Assembly (NCBI GenBank): GCA_946811185.2 | Contig: OX328100.1 | Span: forward strand, 19,642,999 to 19,706,998 | Direction: 5' to 3' | Length of the DNA: 64,000 bases | From: Hippopus hippopus | Taxonomy: Eukaryota; Mollusca; Bivalvia; Cardiida; Cardiidae | Part shown: positions 33,701-40,683 of the stretch, piece by piece | How the letters are laid out: each line of letters starts with the position of its first letter | Numbering within the stretch: position 1 is the first letter of the stretch | Made by a program: the position numbers and the translations under genes | Notes under the pieces: model-generated | Databases searched by the model: none | Seen by the model: the letters and a program-made list of their open reading frames with translations, nothing else | Told to the model about the DNA's origin: nothing

Positions 33701-35815
33701 TCATAAGTAAAAAGGGAAAAATACTGGTACCACTCATGGTCCTCTTGTTTCTACAATGCTTTCTGTCTTCTCAAAGACAAATTCAATCAGCTGAAAAGAT
33801 TTTAACCTTTTACCACACGACTCTGACTTTAAACGAGCCTAAAAAACAAAAGCTTTTGAAAGAAATGAGGGAAACGGGAAAATGCTAGGGATGGGGGGGG
33901 GGGGGAATGCTAGTGACCCTTTCAAAGATAGAAATAATCAATTTAGCGACATTGCATTTTGTTGTCTGCAGATGCTTTCTATTTGGTTGACTCCAAAGTT
34001 TTGTCGTTCGGTAAAGAATTAATATGTCAATAGCAAATATGTACTTTCAAATTGGGTAAGTCTTCAACCTGATCGTCTTGTAAAGAGTTAAGTTTGTATA
34101 ACTGCGTCCGTTTTCACCAACCCTTTTTAACCATTACTCTACTAAATAAAAGAAATGAAACTTTTAACTCTTTACCAACCGACAAAATTTTAGAATTGCC
34201 AAAATTGAAAGCATTTGCAGACGACAAAATAATCGTGACTCAAAAACTGAAACCTGACTTTAGAAGAGTAGAAAACATTGTGGGAAAAGGAGAAAATGCT
34301 GGTTACCAGCATTTTCTCCTTTTTCCACAATGTTTTCACAAGGCTTCTTCCTCTGGGTCTTAAAACCAAGGATTGTTTGGTAAAGGGTTAAGCCGATTGC
34401 TAAAACCGAATTTTCCTATTTCATACGTAAATTTGGAGGAAAGATATCACCTTAATGGATAATGTAGATGCAAGATCAGACTGCACGTTCTGTGCGGTCT
34501 GATCTTGATCTACACTGTCCGCAAAAGGTCCTTGAGTCGCGCTTAACAGCTTAAGGGTTAAGAATGTTTTTCGTCTGCACCCTTATCCTGCTAAATAAGT
34601 AAATTGAAACTTTCGACCCGATAGTAAAAACCCAAATATTTCACACATATTTTGGGGACAAATGTCTCCTTATCGGACAGTTAAGATCCAAGACCAGAAT
34701 GCAGATATTCTGTGCAGTCTGATCTTGATCTACACTGTCCGCAAAAAGCTGTTTAGTCACGCTTTGTTAGCACTACTTTTTATTTCAAAAGCGGTTCTAA
34801 GAATGCTTACTAGCCTAAGGTGTAATCTTCAGAATTTACTAGGTTTTAAAGGTAAGACAACAGTTACTCCTGATTGGCTTAACCTTTTGGTTTAACCAAT
34901 CAGTTCTAAGTTGTTTTACTTTCAAATCTAGAAAATCTTGGAGACTAAGGCTAGGAATATTCTTAAATATAAATGGTGAAGACGGACCCTATTCATGTTA
35001 CAGGAGTGAGCAACCAATTCAACAGTCTGGGAAGCAGCTGGTATACCGGAAGTGGCGTCAACAGTACCGGAAGTGCCCTCACAGTGCGTTTTGCAACAAG
35101 CTACGCAGGAGTTCTGAGAGGATTTCAGCTTAGCTATATACAAATTGCTAGAGGTTAGTTTAATAATTAAACTTTGATATTGCGTCACTTTTAACACTAA
35201 GAATTTAAAAAACACCACAGAACTTCTGATTGGCTAAACCAAATGGTTTAGCCAATCAGAAGTTCTTTTACTTTCATATTGACAATATTCTGAAGAACAA
35301 GACTAAGAATGTTCTTAAGAGTGGTTGGTGAATACGGATTCTGGCGCCAAACATTTTGCTATCGATCAATTTTCTCCGGGTCAAAGGACCAATCTACCAT
35401 GGAGTGTTTCTTAGACAGAATGGACTTTACGGATCAATTATTAAACGGAACAAAGCAGCACTGATATGTACTAGACCCACTTTTGCAAGAGCGCCTATCG
35501 AGCCTGTTTTAATTGTCAGACGCCCCAGTCTCTTTGTCCACCGTGACAACCAAATTTATGTGCCTCCGCCGTATTTCTCTGCTTCATATTGATCTACACA
35601 GTCTGCAGAAATAACCTGTTCTAATATTGTTTACTGAAACAACTTAAGTCATGCTAAACGCCTAATAGGTTTATGACTTACTAATTCGATTTCAGCTATC
35701 CCAAACTGTGTCGCCAGCTTTACGACTTTAACAGCTAGTACTACTGTACAAACATTAACCAAGGGTGCCTACACAAAGTGAGTATGGTTTAGTGCTTATA
35801 TTTAATTTCTAGACA

Positions 35816-35847
<32 letters not shown>

Positions 35848-38800
35848 AACTGAAAGATGGAATAATATATGATCTTAGGCAATTGGTTCGATGGCAATTC
35901 ACTAATTTATCTCATATAAACAGCAATAAAGACCAAACATTTCACTCAATGTTTTCAAAAGTCCTCTCCATTAGAGTAGTTAAAACTCGGCATTATGTGG
36001 TAAAGCGTTAAACTCGGGATGGTTTAAGGTTAATCCATTTTTACCTCTATCTACATATATTACAGTAATGAGGAAGAGTACTGGTTGATCGTGAAGCCAT
36101 CCATGGACGATAGATTGGTGTTAGATCTGTCTGTCGTAAGCATAGAGGAAGCGAATGGTTGTGTCTATGACAGCCTCACCTTTTACGATGGTAAGTAAAG
36201 ATATAGAGGATATTTGGTTGAATTTTCGGTGAAAGATCGAAATTTATTTCATCGAGTGAACATCAACGACGCAGCCACTCGTGAAAATATTACTGATGAT
36301 GTTCACTCGATGAAATAAATTTCGAACTTTCACCGAAAATAAAAACCAATATTGTATTTATTTCATGCTTTTAACCTTTTTTTTGTGATAGAACGAAAAA
36401 AAAACAAGAGCTTCGCAGAGCGGCGCATGTACACCCGAAGGGGCTTGACATTGAGTAGCAGAACAAGAAATTGGTTATTTCAGAAATCAAGGGCAGATAA
36501 CTCTAGAACGCCTAAAGAGATCCAAATGTAAAGAGTCACATGCACAACTACACATCATAGAGATTCATTGTCGTAAGTTTCAAGTCATTCCGATGGAAAC
36601 TGTGGGAGGAGTTGCGCACACAAATTGCTAATGGACGGACAGACAGACGGACGGACGGACGGGCGGACGGGCGATTGACCGGGGCCATAACATAATACGA
36701 CCCTTCGGGCGTATAAAAAGACATAAATAGCGCCTAAGCCCTGACAAACTATTAATGATGTATGCTATAGTAAAAGGGTATCAAATGCATCGTACCTCAT
36801 CACGTAATTAAGGATAAATAAATTTCATTTTGTCTACAAACCCACTGAATTATGAGGAAGACCGATTCATTTCATTCAGAAAATTGTCCGTTAGCAAAAA
36901 GCTTCGACCCAGGTCAGCCTGCGCGGACTGCGCAGGCTGACCTGAGTCGATACTTTTTGCAAATGCATCACAGCCTCCTTTTCACAGAGCATGGTTCATT
37001 TATGCCAGGACATCAAAAATCAAGATAATATCTTTGTCTACTCAGGTGCCTGTACAACAGATTCCGTTATAGTTACAATGTGCGGCTATTCCCCCGCAAC
37101 ATTTGAGGACTCGACCGGTCAGTATGTGTTGGTACAGTTCAAAACAGATAGCAGTGTTGTGAAGGAAGGTTTTACATTGAATTACTATATTGGTAAGAAC
37201 CTTTAAAATCCTTTACCAGACCATCCCGAGTTTTAATGACTCTGAGGAAGATGCTATTTGAAACATTGTGGGGAAAGGAGAAAATGCTGCCACACTTTGA
37301 AATACAAATTCTACGATTTGAGCCACATCTCATTTCTTGTGTGCAAAATTTTGTTGCCTGGTAAGGAAGTAATATCTAGGATGCGCTTTCAGTGCAGTCC
37401 GATCTGAGATCTATTCTTTCCCACATCTTGCAAAATATTCTGGTTGATAAAGCATTGAATCTGGTTCAAGAGAGCACTTGTTACCGACTGAAAATTTTTT
37501 CTTTTTTTATGTACTGAAATCGAATTAAGATGCTTTTCGAAAAATTCGACGTAATAATTTCGGACAGCGCAGATTCAATATCAGACCTCGTGTTAACTTA
37601 AAGGAATCCCTTAAAAATTGGTTGAATGAATGAATGAATGAATGAATGAATGAATGAATGAATGACCTACCAATCGATTAATTGATCAAATGGTGATTAA
37701 CGCCGTTTGTCAGCATTATTTAAGTTTTATCGTCGCGGCCAGTGCTCCTATCCTTGCTTTCCTGGAGTTTCTCTTACCAATACTTTCCAAGCCACTGGTT
37801 GTTTTCCAACATAACCATGGTCGAAACAATGATCGGCGATGAGAGAGGAATGAATCATGCAGCAATAAGTTACATCAGTCCTCGGAAAGAAAGAGGCCGA
37901 GTTTGGAATTTGTACCAGCGATCCCTCTGTTCTCAAATCCTGTGCTCTACCGATTGCGCTACCGGGACTCGGTCCCTTAAAATGATAACGGTACATGTAT
38001 ATTGATAATAATGATAGTAGAAACAGAAGATGTGATCAGTATCATCGTTAAATCGAATAAAAAAAAAAGAAATAAGAACAATAAAAAAGAAGAAATAATT
38101 AATTGATCGATTTCATGGTGTTTAACGCCGTTTTCAACATTATTTCAGTTATATCGCGGCGGCCAGTGCACCTATCCATGCTTTCCTGGAGTTTCTTTTT
38201 ACCAGTACTCCGCACAATATTCTTTCCAAGCCACTGGCTGCCTTCTCACATAACCATCGTCGAAACAATGGTCAGCGGTGAGAGAGGAATGAATCCCGTT
38301 GCAATGACTATCATCAATCCGCGAAAAGAAATTGGCCGAGCTGGGGATCGAAGCAGCGACTTCTGTTCTGCACGTACCGACTGCGCTACCGGGCTCGGCA
38401 AAGGAAGAAATAAACTGTGTAGATGAAGATCTAACAAGTAGAGACGAAACTGAAAGCATTGAAATAAATGATGATGATGATGATCATCATCATCACCATC
38501 ATCATCACCATCATCATCATCACCACCATCACTACCACCAGCATCATCATCATCAGCAGCAGACGCATTATCATCGTATTAACATCATCATCAGTAGCAT
38601 CATCATCATTCATTATAAGTAATTACATGTATGTAATCTGTTACAGGTACATATACGGATACAGACGATGTCGATGATGACGATGATGGCTTTAATAAGA
38701 CTTATTACATTTTAGCTATTGTCCTTTTGTTTGTGCTAGCGTTTATAATCGCAACCATAGCAGTGTTTATATATATGAGACAGACCAAAAAGCAAAGAAC

Positions 38801-39284
38801 GGCCATTGCAAGCGGCGCAGTTCTCGCACCCAAACCAAACATACACAAGAAAACACCGCAACAGGTTTTATCCGAAATCAATGAAAAGCTTAATAACGAT
38901 GCGAAAAATAAGAATAAACCAAAATTGCAACGGAAAACTTCAAGGATGGATCAATATCACCACCCACAGCCCGCACCTCCGGGACCTGGGGTCAACGTTA
39001 TCATGAAGTTAGGACAGCAAATACATCCAGTGCCAGGTGCCCCGCCCGCGGCACCTATAAAACCTGGAACCTCTGGTGCACAAGAACCACACGTACCGTC
39101 TCATACCCCGTCCTACGATAATGTTGACAAGAGTGGAAATGTTCAAAATGTCGACCCTGCTTTCCCTCCGGGATACGACCCCAAATCATACAGCCAACCT
39201 CTTAAAATAATGGAAGGAATGATACCCCCACCATTTCATTATATCACTCCATCAGAAGCGAGGGCAATGGGGCTGCAGAAATAG
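12722..39284 (+). CDS. Four-CUB-domain single-pass membrane protein, 699 aa, 14 coding exons
   Basis: Coding exons: 12722-12776, 14861-14960, 17632-17765, 18662-18802, 20923-20986, 22575-22672, 23471-23605, 31509-31629, 32636-32745, 35004-35153, 35696-35777, 36066-36190, 37046-37192, 38647-39284. All introns are GT-AG, every phase agrees, and the sum is 2100 nt. Residues 1-18 are a hydrophobic signal peptide (MLKALTAILTVVFALLKQ). CUB domains lie at about 23-138 (SPNYPSAY, YDFLSVYDG), 146-238 (degenerate), 258-366 (SPNYPNSY, DDYLVIYDG) and 374-487 (YDSLTFYDG, four Cys). An Asp-rich linker (492-501) precedes the helix at 507-530. The 169-residue tail is basic then proline-rich, with FPPGYDP, a PPxY WW ligand. 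CUB domains bind proteins or glycans outside the cell; the ligand is unknown. CUB1-3 keep only the first cysteine pair. AG at 12711-12712 just before the ATG may mark an upstream UTR intron. I know no named orthologue. Confidence 0.88.
12940..13045 (+). mobile_element. tRNA-derived SINE fragment
   Basis: TGAGGTAGATCGTCAGCCTCG resembles a diverged A-box region and GTTCGATACCCG a B box. It lies in intron 1 of the CUB gene. Confidence 0.5.
13303..13505. mobile_element. Family B foldback MITE
   Basis: Consensus ends are ACCCTTTACCACACAATCC and GTCTGGTAAAGGGTTAA. The core is GGAGAAAATGCTGGTAACCAGCATTTTCTCC, which folds back; here the inner arm is partly eroded. It lies in intron 1. Confidence 0.65.
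13506..13740. mobile_element. Family F repeat (TGTGCAGTCTGATCTTGATC)
   Basis: Contains the shared block TGTGCAGTCTGATCTTGATC followed by CACTGTCCGC, after an AT-rich segment. Related copies are at 14190-14250, 34395-34562, 34563-34800 and 42660-42900. Confidence 0.55.
13858..14165 (-). mobile_element. Bivalve-type SINE, copy 1
   Basis: Body block GGTGTTTCACGCCTTTTTCAAC, then ATATCGCGGCGACCAGTGTA, the ACCGGCTGCCTTCC segment and a degenerate tRNA-like end. Other copies are at 20560, 21550, 37695, 38110, 40405 and 41070. The Pol III head is on the minus strand in the better copies. Confidence 0.6.
14481..14730. mobile_element. Family A palindromic MITE, copy 1
   Basis: Ends derive from GAGCCATGCTCTGTGAAAAGGGGGCTTAATGCATC. 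One arm bears AGGTCAGCCTGCGCAGGCTGAC, a strong internal hairpin. It lies in intron 1 shortly before exon 2. Confidence 0.7.
15001..15130. mobile_element. Family B MITE, partial
   Basis: Starts at CCGTTTATCACACAATCCCG and keeps one arm, with ATTTTCTCCTTTTGCCACAATG. Intron 2. Confidence 0.55.
15434..16651 (+). mobile_element. Mariner/Tc1-type transposon with deleted catalytic core
   Basis: TA-flanked 27-bp terminal inverted repeats at 15434-15460 and 16625-16651 (CGAGGGTTGTTC...ATCCGGAT) differ at two positions. Inside, a 15815 frame gives the first helix-turn-helix (MASTARLEIRSIIKFC). A shifted frame from about 15900 gives VYDWHRRFKEW, and it continues after a jump into HPPYSPDLVPFDFVIF, the region of the third catalytic aspartate. 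The first two aspartates of the D,D34D triad are missing, so the element is non-autonomous. Intron 2 of the CUB gene. Confidence 0.85.
15815..16419 (+). pseudogene. Mariner transposase remnant
   Basis: N-terminal DNA-binding region and C-terminal end of a mariner transposase joined without the catalytic middle, with one frameshift near 15890-15905. It ends LRERIGNVA. The family's usual length is about 340-350 aa; only about 200 codons remain. Confidence 0.8.
16655..17084. other. Intron 2 sequence without recognised element
   Basis: AT-rich; a weak inverted segment lies near 16815-16865 (AAGCTCGCCAGAAGCTCGCTT). No coding seen. Confidence 0.4.
17085..17225. mobile_element. Family D palindromic MITE
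   Basis: GGTGAAAGATCGAAATTCATT at the left is mirrored by AATAAATTTCGATCCTTCACC at the right. The internal GAACATCATCGGTAATATT is also inverted. A second copy lies at 36213-36345. Confidence 0.8.
17820..18200. other. Intron 3, low-complexity tracts
   Basis: AAATA repeats near 17840 and a G-run at about 17938-17950. No element recognised. Confidence 0.4.
18379..18653. mobile_element. Family A palindromic MITE, copy 2
   Basis: AGGTCAGCATGCGCAGTTTG with CGCAGGCTGACTT, and terminal AAGCCATGGTCTGAAAAGGG. It ends less than 10 bp before the exon 4 acceptor. Confidence 0.7.
19026..20043. mobile_element. 1-kb foldback (nested palindrome) element
   Basis: Arms of about 480-500 bp pair across a centre near 19520-19535. 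Outer ends read TTAGTTGTACGGTCAGGTGGC and GCCACCTGACCATACAACTAA. Each arm ends in its own hairpin built from GGTCAGGTGGCAGGGGACTTG (19043-19175 and 19905-20035). Arms contain a CCATTTTG and GACGTCA-bearing region. No transposase ORF. Intron 4. Confidence 0.85.
20335..20412 (-). mobile_element. tRNA-like SINE head
   Basis: Reverse complement has TAGCTCAGGTGG (A box) and GGGTTCGATCCCC (B box) at proper spacing for a tRNA-derived SINE; the interior does not fold as a tRNA by eye. Confidence 0.6.
20560..20860 (-). mobile_element. Bivalve-type SINE, copy 2
   Basis: Same body as 38110-38402, with a tRNA-like end near 20800-20860 (GGGGTTCGCACC). It lies just before exon 5. Confidence 0.6.
21070..21262. 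mobile_element. Family G palindromic MITE, copy 1
   Basis: Centre is TTGGCTAAACCAAACGGTTTAGCCAA; ends pair CACCAACCATTCTTCAGAAC with TTCTTAATAATGGTTGG. Other copies at 33075, 34845, 35176 and 42050. Confidence 0.75.
21550..21870 (-). mobile_element. Bivalve-type SINE, copy 3
   Basis: Degenerate body with ATATCGCGACGGTCAGTGCAC and ATAACCATCGTCGAAAC, then a tRNA-like tail. Intron 5. Confidence 0.6.
21870..22170. other. Intron 5, C-rich tract
   Basis: A C-run at about 22008-22040. A partial family B arm lies at about 21875-21935. Nothing else seen. Confidence 0.4.
22175..22387. mobile_element. Family B foldback MITE
   Basis: GGAGAAAATGTTGGTAACCAG pairs with CATTTTCTCCTTTTCCC; full outer ends are present. 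Intron 5, before exon 6. Confidence 0.75.
22690..23180. other. Intron 6 without recognised element
   Basis: No ORF, repeat or RNA gene that I can support; a T-run lies at about 22850. Confidence 0.4.
23188..23442. mobile_element. Family A palindromic MITE, copy 3
   Basis: CCATGCTCTGTGAAAAGGTGG at the left, GTCAGCCTGCGCAGACCGCG inside, and GACAGAGTATGGCTCA at the right. Intron 6, just before exon 7. Confidence 0.8.
23606..24731. other. Intron 7, 5' part
   Basis: AT-rich intron sequence. At 24530-24625 a short palindromic element (TTTTTTTCATAGTTCCATGAAAAAAAA) recurs in inverse form at 47690-47775. No gene seen. Confidence 0.45.
24736..25298 (+). repeat. 5' LTR (563 bp)
   Basis: Begins TGTTATGTAG and ends CTCGTAACA. 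It contains TATAAATA (24913-24920) and AATAAA (25232-25237), giving U3, R and U5 landmarks. Confidence 0.9.
25304..25321 (+). promoter_or_regulatory. Primer-binding site, tRNA-Pro type
   Basis: TGGGGGCTCGTCCGTGAT lies 5 nt after the LTR. It matches the TGGGGGCTCGTCC... proline-tRNA complement used by several retroelements, with one mismatch. Confidence 0.8.
25456..26361 (+). pseudogene. gag: gag, N-terminal part (frameshifted)
   Basis: ATG at 25456 (MSFDLEKFIAEPSQELLNL). A charged coiled coil holds four near-repeats of LEQEERMKEK (about residues 110-150). A capsid-like helical region (FQEQEVDKYFSHFERFAENL) follows. A frameshift near 26285 switches to the frame that continues to 27908; this frame runs to a stop at 26361 with unrelated residues. 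Confidence 0.8.
26286..27908 (+). pseudogene. gag C-terminus, protease and integrase zinc-binding domain
   Basis: Continues gag, then CNHCKDSGHIISEC (CX2CX4HX4C zinc knuckle). The aspartic protease has ILRDTGASQSL at the active site and LLLGNDLAG near its end. After a linker comes the H2C2 integrase zinc-binding domain (YRLEILRLAHKTPMSGHLG), part of which is duplicated in tandem (27675-27746 and 27747-27818, 72 bp each). It stops at 27908 soon after a single CxxM-like remnant. The DDE catalytic core is missing. Confidence 0.8.
27895..28685 (+). pseudogene. Integrase GPY/F tail and start of reverse transcriptase
   Basis: Right after the integrase zinc-binding remnant a frame reads QARYFGPYSVEKKVS, the GPY/F module at the integrase C-terminus. 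A frameshift near 28030 leads into the 28011-28685 frame. This carries the RT N-terminal part: PVKQHPYRMNPKK, SEWSSPCILVPKPDGTFRMC and KFDLLKGFWQIPL. This places integrase upstream of RT on one reading line. A frameshift near 28660 ends it. Confidence 0.8.
28660..28932 (+). pseudogene. Reverse transcriptase catalytic part, truncated
   Basis: In a shifted frame: TPDGLYQYKIMPFGMKNSPA and AYIDDIIIHSDD, the YxDD catalytic motif. An in-frame stop follows at about 28863, then LVKSEFCPEF, after which the sequence runs directly to the polypurine tract. The connection domain and RNase H are deleted. Confidence 0.8.
29046..29056 (+). promoter_or_regulatory. Polypurine tract
   Basis: AGGAGGGGAAG directly before the 3' LTR; second-strand primer site of LTR elements. 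Confidence 0.8.
29057..30717 (+). repeat. 3' LTR, split by an insertion
   Basis: Same sequence as the 5' LTR with few substitutions, interrupted at a TTAA by the 1093-bp element at 29398-30490. The LTR resumes at 30491-30717 and ends CTCGTAACA. Confidence 0.9.
29398..30490. mobile_element. TTAA-flanked DNA element inside the 3' LTR
   Basis: Flanked by TTAA (29394-29397 and 30491-30494), the target of piggyBac-type elements. Terminal inverted repeats of about 29 bp include CCGGGTAAATACGGAC (left) and GTCCGTATTTACCCGG (right). The same block recurs internally near 30270-30290, and shorter GTCCGTA or TACGGAC words lie near 29822, 29850 and 30230-30250. No transposase ORF is visible, so it is non-autonomous. 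Confidence 0.8.
30722..31060. other. Intron 7, 3' flank of the LTR element
   Basis: AT-rich; contains ACGTCATTGTTACGTCA near 30910. Continuation of the pre-insertion sequence at 24731. No gene seen. Confidence 0.4.
31067..31232. mobile_element. Perfect-type palindromic element with homopolymer arms
   Basis: GAGAATTCTTTT and TTTTCATGGAGGTATGAAA on the left mirror TTTCATACCTCCATGAAAA and AAAATTCTCTTC on the right. Centre is CGCTCCTCGGCGCTCCGCGG. Intron 7. Confidence 0.85.
31276..31400. mobile_element. Family B MITE, partial
   Basis: GGACAAAATGCTGGCTACCA then CATTTTCTCATTTTCCTTCAG; outer arms are lost. Intron 7. Confidence 0.55.
31703..31977. mobile_element. Family A palindromic MITE, copy 4
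   Basis: TATGAGCCATGCTATGGCAAA at the left. The arm hairpin is CAGGTCAGCCTGCGCGGACT with GCGCAGGCTGACCTG. CCCCCTTTTCACAGC is at the right. Intron 8. Confidence 0.85.
31984..32170. mobile_element. Family A MITE, degenerate copy
   Basis: CATGTCAACCTGCCCAGTC and TCATGATTGAGTCGGTTATT match family A internally; the right end is lost. Confidence 0.55.
32171..32635. other. Intron 8, 3' part
   Basis: AT-rich with no element recognised; it ends in the TTTTTTTTCACAG acceptor of exon 9. Confidence 0.4.
32837..33080. mobile_element. Family A palindromic MITE, copy 5
   Basis: GCTTAATGCATCTGCGAAAAG, then CAGGTCAGCCTGCGCAGTC and GCGCAGGCTGACCTG, ending CCAGAGCATGGCTCATTT. Intron 9. Confidence 0.85.
33081..33300. 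mobile_element. Family G fragment followed by a family B-like arm
   Basis: GTTTAGCCAATCAGAAGT through GGTTGGTGTATAGAG (family G half), then GGAAACGGTAGAAAACATTGC with TTTCCTTTCCCAATTATTTT (degenerate B). Intron 9. Confidence 0.5.
33534..33594 (+). repeat. TCAA / ATCG tetranucleotide microsatellite
   Basis: (TCAA)n passes into (ATCG)n over about 60 bp. Intron 9. Confidence 0.9.
33700..34019. mobile_element. Family B MITEs, one degenerate and one fuller copy
   Basis: 33700-33790 has AAAAATACTGGTACCACTC. The segment 33806-34019 starts CCTTTTACCACACGACTC and ends GTCGTTCGGTAAAGAATT, with a G-run at about 33893-33905. Intron 9. Confidence 0.55.
34160..34392. mobile_element. Family B foldback MITE, well kept
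   Basis: GGAGAAAATGCTGGTTACCAG pairs with GCATTTTCTCCTTTTTCC. Outer ends ACTCTTTACCAACCGACAAA and TTTGGTAAAGGGTTAA. Intron 9. Confidence 0.8.
34395..34800. mobile_element. Two family F copies in tandem
   Basis: Both contain TCTGATCTTGATCTACACTGTCCGC (in pieces: 34497-34521 and 34719-34743) after AT-rich arms with ATTTCACAC or ATTTCATACG. Intron 9. Confidence 0.6.
34845..34993. mobile_element. Family G MITE abutting the exon 10 acceptor
   Basis: GATTGGCTTAACCTTTTGG mirrors GTTTAACCAATCAG. The right end, ATGGTGAAGACGGACCC, stops about 10 nt before the AG at 35002-35003. Confidence 0.65.
35176..35344. mobile_element. Family G palindromic MITE, copy
   Basis: GATTGGCTAAACCAAATGG pairs with TTTAGCCAATCAGAAGTTC; ends with GTGGTTGGTGAATACGGAT. 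Intron 10. Confidence 0.8.
35345..35460. mobile_element. Family A MITE, internal fragment
   Basis: TTTTGCTATCGATCAATTTTC and AAAGGACCAATCTACCATGG match the middle of family A. A family F word follows near 35590. Confidence 0.5.
35817..35848 (+). repeat. TCTG/TC microsatellite
   Basis: Simple repeat in intron 11. Confidence 0.9.
36213..36345. mobile_element. Family D palindromic MITE, copy 2
   Basis: TCGGTGAAAGATCGAAATTT mirrored by AAATTTCGAACTTTCACCGA; the inner GAACATCA is also inverted. Intron 12. Confidence 0.85.
36400..36720 (+). mobile_element. Non-autonomous element ending GGGCGTATAAAAA
   Basis: Starts AACAAGAGCTTCGCAGAGCGG, carries a GGAC-rich run (36630-36675) and ends ACGACCCTTCGGGCGTATAAA. 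The same end occurs at 53380-53405. Class unknown to me. Intron 12. Confidence 0.5.
36758..37002. mobile_element. Family A palindromic MITE, copy 6
   Basis: CAGGTCAGCCTGCGCGGACT with GCGCAGGCTGACCTG; ends CACAGAGCATGGTTCATTTA about 40 bp before exon 13. Confidence 0.8.
37203..37366. mobile_element. Family B MITE, half
   Basis: AAATCCTTTACCAGACCATCCC and GGGGAAAGGAGAAAATGCTG at the left; the right arm is short. Intron 13. Confidence 0.6.
37621..37664 (+). repeat. TGAA microsatellite
   Basis: About 11 TGAA units in intron 13. Confidence 0.95.
37695..37980 (-). mobile_element. Bivalve-type SINE, copy 4
   Basis: Body TTAACGCCGTTTGTCAGC and ATAACCATGGTCGAAACAATG. On the minus strand GTAGCGCAATCGG (A box) lies at the tRNA-like end near 37960. 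Confidence 0.7.
38110..38402 (-). mobile_element. Bivalve-type SINE, copy 5 (best kept)
   Basis: GGTGTTTAACGCCGTTTTCA, ATATCGCGGCGGCCAGTGCA and TAACCATCGTCGAAACAATG form the body. The minus-strand head has CGGTAGCGCAGTCGG and a B-box-like GATCCCC. A tRNA-derived SINE inserted in reverse to the gene, intron 13. Confidence 0.75.
38466..38605 (+). repeat. ATC/ATG trinucleotide tract before exon 14
   Basis: GATGAT changes to (CATCAT/CACCAT)n over about 135 bp, ending about 40 bp before the exon 14 acceptor AG (38645-38646). ORFs across it are poly-His or poly-Ile artefacts. Confidence 0.95.
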
Positions 39285-39409
39285 ACTGATATGAACAGAT
39301 ATGAACAGTTTCTTTATACAAAGCTCGTATATTTCTTCCACATCCAAAGTTATGCCCGGTTCTTTAACGGGCTCAGAGTATAGTATCGTCACACAGGACT
39401 TAGGTTAAA

Positions 39410-39740
39410 CATCTCACCCGAAAGATTTTTTAGTAATTTTAAGTGGCCACCGTGGGGATCGAACCGCAACTGGCCCGAGCAAACAGATGAATTGACCCAA
39501 CGATTTTCTCCACACCTTAACAATAAGCAGGTTCACAGTTTTCTGTAGTGTTTTGAAACATATTTCTTTTATTATTTTTAATACTTTCATGCCTGACTTT
39601 TTGTCAAACGAGCGTTTTGAAAAAAAAGCGCCAGCGTTCGAAGGGCTTCCCTTTAGACCAGGAAGTAGAGCATGAGACTCTTGAACGTCAAATCTCGGGC
39701 CACTTGAAGGTGTGGGTTCGATCCCCATGGCTGGCCACCT
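39410..39740. mobile_element. Two tRNA-like SINE fragments
   Basis: The minus-strand B box GGTTCGATCCCC lies near 39455. On the plus strand a pseudo-tRNA at about 39640-39735 carries AGTAGAGCATGAGACTC and GGGTTCGATCCCC. Downstream of the CUB gene stop. No clear polyadenylation signal is seen within 150 bp of that stop. Confidence 0.55.
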
Positions 39741-39744
39741 AAAA

Positions 39745-40400
39745 TTACGAGAAAGGTTTACGGATGAGACGTTAAACCGAGGTCCCTTGTGACGGTACTA
39801 TACACTGAGCACGTTAAAGTTCCAGCCATAACTTATGATGAGTTTCGTCCTATATCTTGCACTATTCCCCGTAACAGAACTAACAGTCTTCTGGGGCGTC
39901 GCCTGTATGTGCACCGGTGGCGATGATAAGCAAGAGAAACTTGATCAATCGATCGGTCTTCCGATGTCTTCCCATAATACTCATACATGTAAGATTGCTC
40001 CACTGTTCACGTGTTGCGGTTGTTGTATGAGATTGTATTGAATTTCTGAAAGACGCTGAGTCTTCCTTATCAAATTACACCGTTTTAGTACCATGTGTTA
40101 GATGTCACATCAAGCCTCTTTAAAACACAATTAATTGCACCAAACTTGTACTCTTTGTCGGCAAATAGCTTTGCTTGACGGCAAATAACGTTGCTTGTCG
40201 GTAAATAGCTTAATGCTAATCTGTAGCCATTGATAAAATTTGCAGAGGACAAACTAAGTGTGACTTAAATAATGAAACTTGTTTGTGAAAGAGTTGAAAA
40301 GGTAAAAAACAATGTGTAAAAGAAAGATTTTCACAGGCCTACAGCTATTTTTTTTTTTGCCATAGTATCCTATTACATCGGAAAAACAGACGCAAGATCA
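39745..40400. other. Intergenic, no gene supported
   Basis: Contains three TTGCTTG(A/T)CGG(C/T)AAATA-like words near 40160-40205. An ORF at 39835 lacks features of a real gene. Confidence 0.4.
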
Positions 40401-40404
40401 GATT

Positions 40405-40630
40405 AAATGGTATTAAGCGCTGCTTTCAACATTGTTTCAATATTACCAGGGCGACAGCTCACATGATGAATGTATGTCACAGTTTCACCGGTGGTTGGCT
40501 ACGGCTCCGAAGCGTCTTGCCCAGGGACACACCCTCGGAAAGACCAAGTGCTCCAAGAACGGCTCGAACCCTCGAATTCCAGGTTCTGATCCTTACACTT
40601 TACCACTGAGCTTCGCAGGACTTCCGACAC
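40405..40630 (-). mobile_element. Bivalve-type SINE, copy 6 (diverged)
   Basis: GGTATTAAGCGCTGCTTTCA body and a tRNA-like end with ACCACTGAGC near 40603. Confidence 0.5.
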
Positions 40631-40683
40631 AAGATCTGACCGACATGTAATATGATTTGATTGAAGTCTCAACAATAAAATTT

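Noticed and set aside
38431..38677. Poly-His, poly-Met and poly-Ile ORFs
   Set aside because: Translations of the ATC/ATG microsatellite in intron 13.
39835..40041. Cysteine-rich 68-aa ORF starting MMSFVLYLALFPVTELTVF
   Set aside because: It looks like a small secreted protein, but its cysteines have no known spacing, no promoter or splice context is seen, and it overlaps the end of SINE-derived sequence; too weak to call.
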